Assembly (NCBI GenBank): GCA_017308255.1
Contig: JAFKFN010000016.1
Coordinates: 1 to 64,000, forward strand
DNA length: 64,000 bases
Source: Altererythrobacter sp.
Lineage (GTDB): Bacteria; Pseudomonadota; Alphaproteobacteria; Sphingomonadales; Sphingomonadaceae
Reading direction: 5' to 3'
The position numbers were made by a program, and so were the translations under genes. The notes beneath the pieces were generated by a model. The model did no database searches and was not told the origin of the DNA. It was given only the letters and a program-made list of their open reading frames with translations. Each line of letters begins with the position of its first letter. Within the stretch, counting starts at the first letter, position 1. Positions 53,331-63,649 of the stretch are shown piece by piece.

Positions 53331-54338
53331 ATGCGCGCATGGATGCTGCCGGCGGGAAGCGACGGGTTCGACAAGCTCTACATGGAAGAGCGGCCCGATC
53401 CGGTGCCCGGCCCGGGCGAAGTGCTGATCCGGATGGCCGCCTGGTCGATCAACTATCGCGATTTCGCAGTGGCGGCGGGCAAGTATTTCGGCGGCGCGCT
53501 CAAGGCGCCGGCGATCCCGCTGTCGGACGGCGCGGGGGAGGTCGTCGCGGTCGGTGCCGGCGTGACACGGTTCAAGCAAGGCGACCGGGTGCAATCCTCG
53601 TTCTTCACCCATTGGGAAGAAGGGCCGCCGCGGATGAGCCCCGCCCTGGGCGATGGCACGGCGCCCGGCGTGCTCGCAGAACTGGTCGTCCTGCCCGAAT
53701 CCGGCGTGGTGCCCATGGCCCGAAGCCTCGATTACGCGCAGGCCGCCTGCCTGCCCTGCGCCGGGGTCACCGCCTGGAATGCGCTCTATGAAGGGCCGCG
53801 CGCGCTCGTTCCGGGCAACCGGGTGCTGGTGCTCGGCAGCGGCGGCGTGTCGATGCTGGCGCTGCAACTGGCCCGGGCCGGCGGATGCGAGGTGATCGCC
53901 ACCTCTTCCAGCGACGAGAAGCTGGCGCGTATCCGCGAGTTCGGCGCGGCGCACACGGTCAACTACAAGGCCGTGCCCGAATGGGGCTCGTTCGTCGGCC
54001 GCGAGCTGGGCGGGGTGGACAAGGTGGTCGAAGTGGGCGGCGCGGGCACCGCGGAACAATCGATGGCCGCGCTGCGCACGCAGGGCGAGGTGGCCTTCAT
54101 CGGTGTGCTGTCGCCCGAAGGCGGGCCGAACCCGCGCGCGCTGATGATGACCGGCGGCAGCCTGCGGGGCATCTTCGTCGGCTCTGCCGCGATGGCGCGG
54201 CGGCTCAACGCGGCGATCGACGCCAATTGCATAGAGCCGCTGATCGGCGCGCGCTTCGGGTTCGATCAGGCGAAGGAAGCTTATGCGCACGCCTGGGGGC
54301 CGGATAGCTTCGCCAAGACGGTGATCGAGCTGGCCTGA
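53331..54338 (+). CDS. Zinc-independent MDR family oxidoreductase
   Basis: The 335-residue protein is a medium-chain dehydrogenase/quinone-reductase type: NYRDFAVAAGKYF, LSDGAGEVVAVGAGV, AGVTAWNALYEG and the nucleotide motif VLVLGSGGVSMLALQLA. No structural-zinc cysteine cluster is present, so it is probably an NADPH-dependent enone or quinone reductase rather than a zinc alcohol dehydrogenase. It begins 21 nt after the LigF-like gene. A role in reducing a vinyl ketone or quinone released from an aryl ether is possible. Confidence 0.87.
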   Translation: MRAWMLPAGSDGFDKLYMEERPDPVPGPGEVLIRMAAWSINYRDFAVAAGKYFGGALKAPAIPLSDGAGEVVAVGAGVTRFKQGDRVQSSFFTHWEEGPPRMSPALGDGTAPGVLAELVVLPESGVVPMARSLDYAQAACLPCAGVTAWNALYEGPRALVPGNRVLVLGSGGVSMLALQLARAGGCEVIATSSSDEKLARIREFGAAHTVNYKAVPEWGSFVGRELGGVDKVVEVGGAGTAEQSMAALRTQGEVAFIGVLSPEGGPNPRALMMTGGSLRGIFVGSAAMARRLNAAIDANCIEPLIGARFGFDQAKEAYAHAWGPDSFAKTVIELA

Positions 54339-54348
54339 GGAGGCTGCC

Positions 54349-55248
54349 ATGTGGGAAGTCCGTGTCACGCCCGCCGGGGATTTCGACAATCACGCGCGCG
54401 ATTACGCGCACATTACGGTGGAGCCGCTGTCGGGCGCGATGGGCGCCGAAGTGGTCGGGGTGCGCCTGCCTGACTTGTCGGATGAAGCGTTCGAGGAGCT
54501 GAAGCAGGCGCTCTATCGCCACAAGATGCTCTACCTGCGCGATCAGCACCTCACCCATGCCGAGCATGAGGCTTTCGCTGCCCGGCTCGGCCCTTTCGCG
54601 GTGGATGCCTATACGCAAGGCGTGCCCGGCCACCGCGAGGTACACCCGATCATCAAGGAGGCCAGCACCAAGGCCGCCAGCCTGTTCGGCGGCGGCTGGC
54701 ACACCGACAGCCCGTTCCTGGAAGAGCCGCCGGCGATCACCACCCTGCGCGCGGTCGAGGTTCCGCCTTTCGGCGGTGATACGAGTTGGGCCAACTGCGC
54801 GCTCGCCTTCCGCCATCTCAGCAAGACCTACCAGGACATGCTGCGCCCCCTGCGCGTGTGGATGAGCGCGGCGAACAATTACCGCACCCAGGAAAAGCTG
54901 CTGGGCAAGGCGATCCCCTTCGCCAGCCAGGAGGAATACGACCAGGGGATGCGCGGCACCTTCCACCCGCTGGTCCGCACCCATCCCGAAACCGGTGAGG
55001 AATCGCTCTATATCTGCGACACCTATGCGTCCGGCTTCGAAGGCATGTCCACGTTCGAGGCCAAGCCGATCATCGATTTCCTCGTCGCCCACTGCACCCA
55101 GGCCGCCTTCACCTGCCGGTTGCGCTGGGAAGCCGGCATGGTGGCGATGTGGGACAACCGTACGGCGATGCACCTCGGCCCGAACGACTACGACGGCTAC
55201 CGGCGCGAGATGTACCGGACGACCACGGCGGGGACGAAGCCGGTTTGA
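54349..55248 (+). CDS. TauD/TfdA family dioxygenase
   Basis: The 299-residue Fe(II)/2-oxoglutarate dioxygenase has the iron triad H118-x-D120 (GGWHTDSPF) and H275 (DNRTAMHLGPND), and a 2-oxoglutarate arginine in YRREMYRTT. The N-terminal DLSDEAFEELKQALYRHKML fits TfdA/TauD. Relatives split C-O or C-S bonds by hydroxylation: TfdA opens an aryl ether, TauD releases sulfite. In this cluster an ether-cleaving role is plausible. It follows the MDR gene after 10 nt. Confidence 0.92.
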   Translation: MWEVRVTPAGDFDNHARDYAHITVEPLSGAMGAEVVGVRLPDLSDEAFEELKQALYRHKMLYLRDQHLTHAEHEAFAARLGPFAVDAYTQGVPGHREVHPIIKEASTKAASLFGGGWHTDSPFLEEPPAITTLRAVEVPPFGGDTSWANCALAFRHLSKTYQDMLRPLRVWMSAANNYRTQEKLLGKAIPFASQEEYDQGMRGTFHPLVRTHPETGEESLYICDTYASGFEGMSTFEAKPIIDFLVAHCTQAAFTCRLRWEAGMVAMWDNRTAMHLGPNDYDGYRREMYRTTTAGTKPV

Positions 55249-55284
55249 AGGCCGCCATCTCGCTGTTTGAAAGGCAGGCATCCA

Positions 55285-55449
55285 ATGGGCGAGTTTGCGA
55301 CGGTGCTTTACGTCCTGGCAATGGTGGCCGTTATGGTCGGGATGGACTTTGCGCTTTTCCAGCACCGGTTCCGGGCTCGCCTGATTGCCAATGTCTGCAT
55401 CGTGCTGGTGTTCGGGCTGGTCTACGTCGTATTTCTCAGGCGCCTGTAA
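55285..55449 (+). CDS. Small two-helix membrane protein
   Basis: From ATG 55285 this frame encodes 54 residues with two hydrophobic helices (TVLYVLAMVAVMVGMDFALF and LIANVCIVLVFGLVYVVFL) joined by a basic loop (HRFRARL) and a basic end. AGGCAGG lies just upstream. It is the last gene of the rightward run. I do not know its function. The layout resembles small subunits or regulators of membrane complexes, and nothing more specific can be said. Confidence 0.65.
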   Translation: MGEFATVLYVLAMVAVMVGMDFALFQHRFRARLIANVCIVLVFGLVYVVFLRRL

Positions 55450-55479
55450 ATCATCTGCGCCGCAAGGGCCGATGTCTGA

Positions 55480-57424
<1,945 letters not shown>

Positions 57425-57499
57425 CATGACCGGGCGTAAAGCCCGGTCCCGTTCTCCAGACGGGGCCTCGCTCCCCCCATTTTGAGGCCTCGGATATGG

Positions 57500-57533
57500 A
57501 TGGCCCATGGACCCAGCCGGGTTCATGGGCCAT
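57500..57533 (+). terminator. Terminator of ligM
   Basis: ATGGCCCATGGACCC (57500-57514) pairs with GGGTTCATGGGCCAT (57519-57533) at 14 of 15 positions with one G-T pair and an AGCC loop, followed by TTCCTTT. It ends ligM transcription before the next operon. Confidence 0.8.
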
Positions 57534-57568
57534 TTCCTTTGGAGGATCGCGGATAACGGGAGAGGGCG

Positions 57569-58252
57569 ATGGCGAATTACGTGCTGGTCCATGGGGCCTG
57601 GGGCGGCGGGCAGGGCTACGATCGAACGGCGGAGGATTTGCGCGCCGCCGGGCATGACGTGCTCGTCGCCCGGCTCAGGGGGCTCGGCAGCCGTTCGGAC
57701 GAATTGCATCCGGGCATCACCCTCACCGATCATATCGACGATGTCTGCGATCAGGTGGCGCAAGCCGGGATCGACCGCTTCATCCTCGCCGGCCATTCCT
57801 ATGGAGGCATGGTAGTCACCGGAGTGGCCGCCCGGCTCGGCGGCCGGATCGATGCGATCGCCTATATCGACGCTTTCTTCCCCGGCGACGGCCAGTCGCT
57901 GTGGGATATCACCGGCGCTTTCGAGCATGCCTGGTATATCGACAGCCAGAAGTTCACCCCCGGCCTCGTCGCGCCGATCGGTTCGGTCGACTTCGAGCCC
58001 GTGCCCGGGATGGTCGGCCGCCATCCGCTGCTGACGCTGACCGAGGCGGTGCGCTATACCGGCGAGGAAGCGAAAATTCCGCGTCGCATCTATATCTTCG
58101 CCAATGACTGGCAGCCGACGCCGTTCGCCCGCTTCCACGATCAGCTGCGCGGCGATCCGGCTTGGGAATGCCACGAAAGCAAGGCCAGCCACTTCGTCAT
58201 GGCCGATCAGCCGGAACAGCTGCTGGCAATCCTGCTCGGCCTCGCCGCATGA
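57569..58252 (+). CDS. Alpha/beta hydrolase (methylesterase-like)
   Basis: The 227-residue enzyme is of the small esterase group resembling plant methylesterases. It begins ANYVLVHGAWGGG with the oxyanion loop. The nucleophile is S77 in GHSYGGM and the catalytic histidine is in SKASHFVMADQP. It could hydrolyse an aromatic methyl ester, but the substrate is not known. The stop overlaps the next start as ATGA. It follows ligM after a terminator, so it begins a new unit. Confidence 0.85.
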   Translation: MANYVLVHGAWGGGQGYDRTAEDLRAAGHDVLVARLRGLGSRSDELHPGITLTDHIDDVCDQVAQAGIDRFILAGHSYGGMVVTGVAARLGGRIDAIAYIDAFFPGDGQSLWDITGAFEHAWYIDSQKFTPGLVAPIGSVDFEPVPGMVGRHPLLTLTEAVRYTGEEAKIPRRIYIFANDWQPTPFARFHDQLRGDPAWECHESKASHFVMADQPEQLLAILLGLAA

Positions 58253-59325
58253 TCCGCCGCGCGCTGGCGTTGGCCGCCGCCGCCGCGTCCTTCGCTCCAT
58301 CGGCGGCTCTGGCCCAGCAACCGCCTGCCGACCTGACCACGATGCCGCCCGTGCCGGCCGATTATGCGCCGGGACGGACCGAATGGGGCGACCCCGATTT
58401 GCGGGCGACCTACACGCTCGACATGATCAACACCGGGCGCATTTCCTTTGCGCGGCCTGATGCGTTCGGCGATCGCTTCTGGCTGACCGAGGCGGAATTC
58501 GCCCAGCGCCTGGAAGCGGCGCAGCGGTCCGATGCCGCCTATTCCGAGGAAAGCTCGCGCGGAACCAGCGGTCTAGAAGCGTGGATGCGGGCGGAGCCCT
58601 TCGCCCGGCGCACCTCGATGCTGGTCAGCCCGGTCGATGGGAAGCTGCCCGCGCTGCGGCCCGAGGCGGAGGAGCTGCGCAAGGCCGGCCGGTCGAGCTG
58701 GGTCACCGAGGGCCGCACTTATGACTGGATCGACGATTTCGACACCTGGGACCGTTGCATCACGCGCGGCTTTCCCGCCTCGATGCTGCCGTTCCGCTAC
58801 AACAACGGCATCCGCCTGTTCCAGGCGCCCGGCTATGTCGTGGTGCATTTCGAGATGCTGGGCGATCGGATCATCCCGCTTACCCGTGCCGATCACTGGC
58901 CGGCCGCACTCGAATCCTGGATGGGCAGCAGTCTCGGCCACTGGGAAGGCAATACCCTGGTGGTCGAAACCACCAATATAAAGACCGGCGACGGAACCAC
59001 GCGCGATGTCTATCGCCGCGCCGCTTCGCCGCTCAACGTCGCCACCGGCGTGCAGTCCAACAACGCCATCCCGGTCAGCGACCAGGCCCGCGTGCTCGAA
59101 CGGTTCACCCGCACGGGGCCGGGCGCGCTGGTCTATGAGCTGACCTATTCGGACCCGGCGGTATTCACCGCCCCGTGGACCGCGCGGATCACCTGGACGC
59201 GCGATGACGATTACCAGTTCTTCGAATACGCCTGCCACGAAGGCAACGTCTCCATCCGCAACCACATCAACGCCTCCCGTGCCGAGCGGCGGGAGGCGGC
59301 GGCGGGCAGTGGCGGGCGCCCGTGA
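58249..59325 (+). CDS. Secreted protein of unknown function
   Basis: The 358-residue protein has a signal peptide (ALALAAAAASFAPSAALAQ). It belongs to an uncharacterised group with the pattern TEWGDPDLRATYT, FWLTEAEFAQRL, MLVSPVDGKLPALRPEAEEL, WDRCITRGFPASMLP and GYVVVHFEMLGDRIIPL. Members occur in sphingomonad, acidobacterial and other genomes and have no assigned reaction. Aromatic and acidic residues are abundant. It is coupled by overlapping codons to the hydrolase upstream and the NUDIX gene downstream, so the three probably form one unit. Confidence 0.78.
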   Translation: MIRRALALAAAAASFAPSAALAQQPPADLTTMPPVPADYAPGRTEWGDPDLRATYTLDMINTGRISFARPDAFGDRFWLTEAEFAQRLEAAQRSDAAYSEESSRGTSGLEAWMRAEPFARRTSMLVSPVDGKLPALRPEAEELRKAGRSSWVTEGRTYDWIDDFDTWDRCITRGFPASMLPFRYNNGIRLFQAPGYVVVHFEMLGDRIIPLTRADHWPAALESWMGSSLGHWEGNTLVVETTNIKTGDGTTRDVYRRAASPLNVATGVQSNNAIPVSDQARVLERFTRTGPGALVYELTYSDPAVFTAPWTARITWTRDDDYQFFEYACHEGNVSIRNHINASRAERREAAAGSGGRP

Positions 59326-59774
59326 AGCACAGCGCCGGCGTGCTGCTCCATCGCCGCACGCCGGCCTTGGAAGTGCTGCTGGTGCATCCCGGCGGGCCCT
59401 ACTGGCAGCGCAAGGATCGCGGCGCCTGGCAGATTCCCAAGGGTGAGATCGAGCCCGGTGAGGACCCGGAAACGGCCGCCCGGCGCGAAACCGAAGAGGA
59501 GCTTGGCGTGGCCCTCGCCGGCGCACTGCGGCCCCTGGGCGATGTGCGCCAGGCCGGCGGCAAGTGGGTGACGGCGTTCACGCTTGAACAGGACCTCGAT
59601 CCCGCCGCGATCCGCAGCAATATGTTCGAGATCGAATGGCCGCCGCGCAGCGGCACGCTGCAAAGCTTCCCCGAAGTATCCGCCGCGCGCTGGCTCGCTG
59701 TCGAGGAAGCCCGCCGGATCATGCTGCCAAGCCAATGCCCTTTCCTCTACCGTCTGGTCGCGCTGGTGGGCTGA
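59322..59774 (+). CDS. NUDIX hydrolase
   Basis: The 150-residue protein contains a perfect Nudix box at 41-63 (GEIEPGEDPETAARRETEEE and the following LGV), which binds Mg and cleaves nucleoside diphosphate linkages. Upstream is VLLVHPGGPYWQRKDRGAW and downstream EVSAARWLAVEEARRI. The PGGPYW element is shared with NTP pyrophosphohydrolases of the DR1025 type. The GTG start overlaps the previous stop. The substrate is not known, and the link to the secreted protein is unclear. Confidence 0.92.
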   Translation: MKHSAGVLLHRRTPALEVLLVHPGGPYWQRKDRGAWQIPKGEIEPGEDPETAARRETEEELGVALAGALRPLGDVRQAGGKWVTAFTLEQDLDPAAIRSNMFEIEWPPRSGTLQSFPEVSAARWLAVEEARRIMLPSQCPFLYRLVALVG

Positions 59775-59826
59775 CGGCGCGGGCAAGCACCTTGCGCCGA
59801 GGCGTCCGCTCGCCTAGGGAGCGCGC

Positions 59827-59940
59827 GTCATCTGGGGAGTAGCCCGCCGTCCGCCTGGACGGTTCCCCGCGTCAACATGCTTGGCCGAGAGGCCATGGCG
59901 CGGGGAGGACGGATCGTTCCGTCCCGGCGAGACCAATGGC
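59827..59940 (+). ncRNA. yybP-ykoY manganese riboswitch
   Basis: The RNA contains the conserved core of the yybP-ykoY class: AUCUGGGGAGUAGCCC at 59830-59844, GUCAACAUGCUUGG across 59871-59884, and the 3' element GGCGAGACC at 59927-59935. These match the E. coli alx/mntP leader pattern (CUGGGGAGUAGCC, GUCAACAU, CGAGACC). This class senses Mn2+ and usually turns on exporters. Between it and the start codon, GCCGGGCGGA (59956-59965) and TCCGCCCGGC (59992-60001) pair perfectly and probably form the expression switch. The gene below is a TMEM165-type exporter, as expected. Confidence 0.88.
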
Positions 59941-60013
59941 ATCGCGCGACCGCCTGCCGGGCGGAGTGGCGCGGTGGCATTGCGTTCTCGTTCCGCCCGG
60001 CGCCGGAAACCCG

Positions 60014-60577
60014 ATGGAAGCCTTTCTCACCTCCGCCCTGCTCGTCGCCGTCGCCGAGATCGGGGACAAGACCATGCTGCTGGCGATCGTGCTCGCCACG
60101 CGCTTTCGCAAGCCGCTGCCGATCGTGCTGGGCATCCTTTTCGCGACGCTGGCCAATCATGCGCTGGCGGCGTTCGCCGGAAAGTTCGTGGCCGATCTCG
60201 TGCAGGGCACGTGGTTCAACGTGGCCGTGGCGCTGTCGTTCATCGCCATGGGCCTGTGGACCCTGATTCCCGACAAGCTCGACGAAGACGAACGCCCTCG
60301 AAGCCATGGCGGCGCCTTCCTGACCACGCTGGTGGCGTTCTTCCTGGTGGAGATCGGCGACAAGACACAGATCGCCACTCTCGCGCTAGGCGCGCGGTTC
60401 GAGAACGTCGCTCTGGTGACGGCCGGCACCACGCTGGGCATGATGATCGCCAACGTGCCGGCGGTCCTGCTCGGCCATCAGCTGGTGAAGCGCATTTCGC
60501 TGACTACGGTGAACCGCATCGCCGCCGTGCTGTTCATGGGCGCCGGCCTGTGGATGCTGTGGGACGTGCTCGGCTGA
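60014..60577 (+). CDS. TMEM165/GDT1 family (UPF0016) manganese exporter
   Basis: The 187-residue membrane protein has six helices in two repeats, each with the metal-binding motif E-x-G-D-K-[S/T]: EIGDKT at 15-20 and 113-118. The acidic loop DKLDEDERPRSHGG separates the halves. Family members (GDT1, TMEM165, bacterial MneA) move Mn2+ or Ca2+ out of the cytoplasm in exchange for protons. A yybP-ykoY riboswitch directly upstream supports manganese. ATG 60014 is used; longer in-frame starts lie inside the riboswitch region. Confidence 0.93.
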   Translation: MEAFLTSALLVAVAEIGDKTMLLAIVLATRFRKPLPIVLGILFATLANHALAAFAGKFVADLVQGTWFNVAVALSFIAMGLWTLIPDKLDEDERPRSHGGAFLTTLVAFFLVEIGDKTQIATLALGARFENVALVTAGTTLGMMIANVPAVLLGHQLVKRISLTTVNRIAAVLFMGAGLWMLWDVLG

Positions 60578-60582
60578 CGGCC

Positions 60583-61377
60583 TCAGTCCAGGCGTGAAAG
60601 GATGCGGATGAAATCGGGCCGGGCTCTATGGCCGTCGGCCAGCATCCTTTCGCGCAAGTCCTCCGGCAGATAGTCGAACAGCGCCGGACCGAAGCTCGGC
60701 CGTGCCTTCACCGCCGCGAACCAGCGTGCGAAATGGGTGCAATCCTCCCACATCGGCGAGAGACCGAGCATCTCCAGCCGGTTGGCATAAGGGGTGAGGC
60801 CGAGATCCGCGAGCGAATACGCCTCGCCCGCCAGCCACTCCCGCTCCGCCAGCGTCGCATTCATCGCGCGCACCATCCGCTGGAACGTGCCCAGGGCCTC
60901 GGCCACGTCGGGCGCGTCGAAGCCGTCGTGAATCCAGCGCCGCTTGCGCGCGCGCCAGGCCGGATGGGGATCGGCCGCGATATGCTCTTCCACCGCCTCC
61001 GGCCCGCGCGCCAGGATCGCGTGCCGGTGCGAGGTGACATAAGTGACCGGGCGCACCGCCGGGTGGATTTCCTCGTCCACCAGCTTGGTCCACAGCCGCA
61101 TCCGCGCCTGGCCCAGCGGATCGAGCGGCCGCAGCGCGGGCCCGCCGAAGGCCTGATCGACATATTCGCAGATCACCGTGCTTTCGGTGAGGATCGCGCC
61201 GTTATGCACGAGCACCGGCACCGCGCCGCGCGGATTGATCGCCAGGAAGGCCGGATCGAACTGCTCGCCGGCCAGCAGGTCGATGTAATGCCCGGTCCAT
61301 TCCACCCCCTTCTCGGCCAGCGCCAGCCGCACCTTGGCGGCGCAGACGGAAGAGCCATGGTGATAGAGTTCGAGCAT
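60583..61377 (-). CDS. Glutathione S-transferase
   Basis: The 264-residue GST has an N-terminal domain with the active-site serine region YHHGSSVCAAKVRLALAEKG (about 5-24), the cis-proline AVPVL, and ESTVICEYVD for glutathione binding. The C-terminal domain is helical with AYSLADLGLTPYANRL. It is shorter of features than LigF and differs in the N-terminal helix; a detoxifying or catabolic GST is the safest call. It is the last gene after a micro-ORF and a nitronate monooxygenase-type gene, with small gaps. Confidence 0.87.
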   Translation of the reverse strand: MLELYHHGSSVCAAKVRLALAEKGVEWTGHYIDLLAGEQFDPAFLAINPRGAVPVLVHNGAILTESTVICEYVDQAFGGPALRPLDPLGQARMRLWTKLVDEEIHPAVRPVTYVTSHRHAILARGPEAVEEHIAADPHPAWRARKRRWIHDGFDAPDVAEALGTFQRMVRAMNATLAEREWLAGEAYSLADLGLTPYANRLEMLGLSPMWEDCTHFARWFAAVKARPSFGPALFDYLPEDLRERMLADGHRARPDFIRILSRLD

Positions 61378-61389
61378 TGCCGCCTGCGG

Positions 61390-61494
61390 CTAGCGCCAAC
61401 CCACTTCGCGGGCAAACGCTTCCGCTTCGGCCTGCGGGCGGCGCAAGTCATCCGCCGCCATGCTTACGAGTTCATGGGCGAGGGTTTCTTTCAT
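61390..61494 (-). CDS. Micro-ORF, 34 residues, between NMO and GST genes
   Basis: The frame encodes MKETLAHELVSMAADDLRR and continues with a charged helix ending EVGWR. It fits exactly in the gap between the nitronate monooxygenase stop (17 nt away) and the GST start (12 nt away) on the same strand. No strong ribosome-binding site is visible. The composition is that of a soluble amphipathic helix. Its function is unknown. Confidence 0.5.
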   Translation of the reverse strand: MKETLAHELVSMAADDLRRPQAEAEAFAREVGWR

Positions 61495-61510
61495 GCGCGT
61501 TTGCGCGATG

Positions 61511-62521
61511 TCAGCGCCGATTCAGCGCCGCTTCGCTTTCGGCCATGAGGCTGGCGATGATGTCGGCCACGGGCTCTTCCTTCGTCACCATGCCGACTGA
61601 TTGCCCGGCCATCAGGCTGCCGTGCTCGATGTCGCCGTCGATCACCGCACGGCGCAGCGCGCCGGCCCAATAGCGTTCGATCTGGAGCTGCGCCTCGGCC
61701 ATCTCTACGCTGCCCTGGTCGAGCAGGTTCGCGACTTCGCGCTGCTTGGTGTTGAACAGATCGCTGCCCTTGTTCTTCAGCGCGCGAACCGGGATCACCG
61801 GCAGGCGCGGATCGATCTGCACGCTGGCCACCGCATCGCGGGCGCCGGCGCGGAAGAACGCCTTCTTGAAATCGGGATGGGCGATGGATTCGGTCGCGCA
61901 GGCGAAGCGGGTGCCCAGTTGCACGCCGGCCGCGCCCATTTCCAGATAGCCGGCAATCGCTTCGCCCCGGCCGATCCCGCCGGCGACAAACACCAGATGC
62001 TCCTCGGCCAGCTCGGGCAGGATCTCCTGCGCCAGCACGCTGGTGGACACGGGGCCGATGTGCCCGCCGGCTTCCATCCCCTCGATCACCAGTGCGTCGC
62101 CGCCCGATCGCAGCAGCTTCTTGGCCAGCGCCAGCGTGGGGGCGAAGACGATCACTTTCGCGCCGAAGCCCTTGATCGCCTCCACGCTGCCCTTGGGCGG
62201 GATGCCGCCGGCCAGCACCACATGGCCGACGCCGTGCCGCCCGCAGACTTCGATCAGCTCGAAGAGCTGCGGGTGCATGGTGATCAGGTTCACGCCGAAG
62301 GGCTTTGTGGTGAGCGCCTTGGTGGCGGCGATTTCGGCATCGAGCAGATCCGGCGTCATCGCCCCGCAGGCGATCACGCCGAAGCCGCCGGCATTGCTGA
62401 TCGCGGCCACCAGGTTGTGCTCGGAAACCCAGCTCATCGCTCCGCAGAGGATCGCATACTGGCTGCCGAAGAACTCGGCGCCCCGGTGCATCAGGGCCTC
62501 GGTCTTGGGATAGGCTGTCAT
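61511..62521 (-). CDS. Nitronate monooxygenase family protein
   Basis: The 336-residue FMN enzyme has the 2-nitropropane dioxygenase barrel: AILCGAMSWVSEHNLVAAIS, NAGGFGVIACGAM, PFGVNLITMHP, GMEAGGHIGP and FVAGGIGRGEAIAGYLEMG. It oxidises alkyl nitronates or related compounds; some relatives act as enoyl reductases (FabK). ATG 62521 is chosen; a TTG four codons upstream is possible. It heads a probable leftward operon with the micro-ORF and GST. Confidence 0.88.
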   Translation of the reverse strand: MTAYPKTEALMHRGAEFFGSQYAILCGAMSWVSEHNLVAAISNAGGFGVIACGAMTPDLLDAEIAATKALTTKPFGVNLITMHPQLFELIEVCGRHGVGHVVLAGGIPPKGSVEAIKGFGAKVIVFAPTLALAKKLLRSGGDALVIEGMEAGGHIGPVSTSVLAQEILPELAEEHLVFVAGGIGRGEAIAGYLEMGAAGVQLGTRFACATESIAHPDFKKAFFRAGARDAVASVQIDPRLPVIPVRALKNKGSDLFNTKQREVANLLDQGSVEMAEAQLQIERYWAGALRRAVIDGDIEHGSLMAGQSVGMVTKEEPVADIIASLMAESEAALNRR

Positions 62522-62697
62522 GGCGGCTTTCAAGCGGAAACGGGCAAAAGTGCGCGCGCTTTAGGGGAGCGAGAGCGCAGCGGCAAGAAGGGGCGCGCGC
62601 AGCGGCGGGATGGCGGCGCGGCCCACCGCGTTCCGCCTTGACAGCGCCGGCGGTTTGGGATGAGCGTGGGCGGGCTGTTCAGCAAGGGGCACAGGAG

Positions 62698-63132
62698 ATG
62701 CGGGGGGTTTTCATGATGGTTGCGGCGGGCGCCGCAGCATTGGCCGCCGTGCCGGTTTCGGCCGACGAATGGTCCGATCAGGTGCAGAGCCTGATAGAGG
62801 CCGCGGCGGAGACCTATCTCGAAAACGGCTATCACTATGGCGGCTATTCGCATGAAGGCTCGCTGAAGGATGGGGGGAGCGAACAGCTCACCATCCGCAT
62901 CGGCGCCGGCATGGAAACCCAGCTCATCGGCGCCTGCGACACCGATTGCAGCGATTTCGACCTGACGCTCTACGATTCCTCGGGCAGGCAAGTGGCATCC
63001 GACCTCGAGCTGGACGATTTCCCGATCGTCTCGATCTCGCCGCGCAAGGATGGGGTCTATACGATCATGGTGCAGATGATCGATTGCGAAACCGATCCCT
63101 GCCGCTACGCGATCCAGCAATTCGTCAAATAG
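62698..63132 (+). CDS. Secreted protein of unknown function
   Basis: The 144-residue product has a signal peptide (ending AAVPVSA). The mature part is acidic with a jelly-roll-like look: GYHYGGYSHEGSLKDGG, TQLIGACDTDCSDFDLTLYD, VSISPRKDGVYTIMVQM and CETDPCRYAIQQF. Two close cysteine pairs suggest disulfides. The pattern is like the C-terminal domain of pre-peptidase proteins (PPC), which bind glycans or stabilise proteases. The function is unknown. ATG 62698 is used because it gives a basic signal start; ATG 62713 is an option with better ribosome-site spacing. Confidence 0.72.
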   Translation: MRGVFMMVAAGAAALAAVPVSADEWSDQVQSLIEAAAETYLENGYHYGGYSHEGSLKDGGSEQLTIRIGAGMETQLIGACDTDCSDFDLTLYDSSGRQVASDLELDDFPIVSISPRKDGVYTIMVQMIDCETDPCRYAIQQFVK

Positions 63133-63200
63133 GCGCCGCCCCGGGGGTGGGTGTGTGTGCGATCGGCTGGCCGATCGCTGCTTTCGCGCGTTGGAGCGGC

Positions 63201-63425
63201 ATGCCTTCGAGCGTGATCCGCCGCTTCGCCTACGATCCCTCTCGCCGTGCGCTCGACATCGAATTCGTCAGCGGACGGCGCTATCGCTACGCGGCCGTGC
63301 CCGCGCCGATCGTCGCCGCGTTTCGCAAGGCTGTTTCGAAAGGGCGCTTTTTCAACAGTCGGATCCGTGATCGCTTCGCTTTCGTCGAGCTGGAACCAGC
63401 GCCTGGCGATGGGGACGGTGCCTAG
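63201..63425 (+). CDS. KTSC domain protein
   Basis: The 74-residue protein is almost entirely one KTSC domain: VIRRFAYDPSRRALDIEFVSGRRYRYAAVP and the closing GRFFNSRIRDRFAF (shown here only in part as VIRRFAYDP, YRYAAVP, GRFFNSRIR). This domain occurs at the end of lysyl-tRNA synthetase relatives and alone in small proteins, with a proposed nucleic-acid-binding role that is not proven. It is short and basic. Confidence 0.8.
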   Translation: MPSSVIRRFAYDPSRRALDIEFVSGRRYRYAAVPAPIVAAFRKAVSKGRFFNSRIRDRFAFVELEPAPGDGDGA

Positions 63426-63496
63426 CCGGGCAGTATTTGCGCCGGGCGCTGGAACACCGCCGCGCCTGCGGCGTCATGCCAGCGAAGGAGCCTGCG

Positions 63497-63649
63497 ATGC
63501 CTGTGGAAACCACCCATGCCGACCGCGAGCGCGAACTCGCGGCCCTGCTTGACCTGTTCGCCCGCCAGCCGGAGCGCGAATGGCCGGAGGAACGCCGCCG
63601 CGTGGCGGTGCTGCAACGGATGCTGGCGGCGGAGCAGGCGGCCGCCTGA
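63497..63649 (+). CDS. Small hypothetical protein
   Basis: From ATG 63497, GGAG 9 nt upstream, this frame encodes 50 residues: MPVETTHADRERELAALLD, then an amphipathic helix FARQPEREWPEERRRVAVLQ and a helix ending in AEQAAA. It is strongly charged and probably two helices. I do not recognise it. It precedes argB by 78 nt on the same strand. Confidence 0.55.
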   Translation: MPVETTHADRERELAALLDLFARQPEREWPEERRRVAVLQRMLAAEQAAA

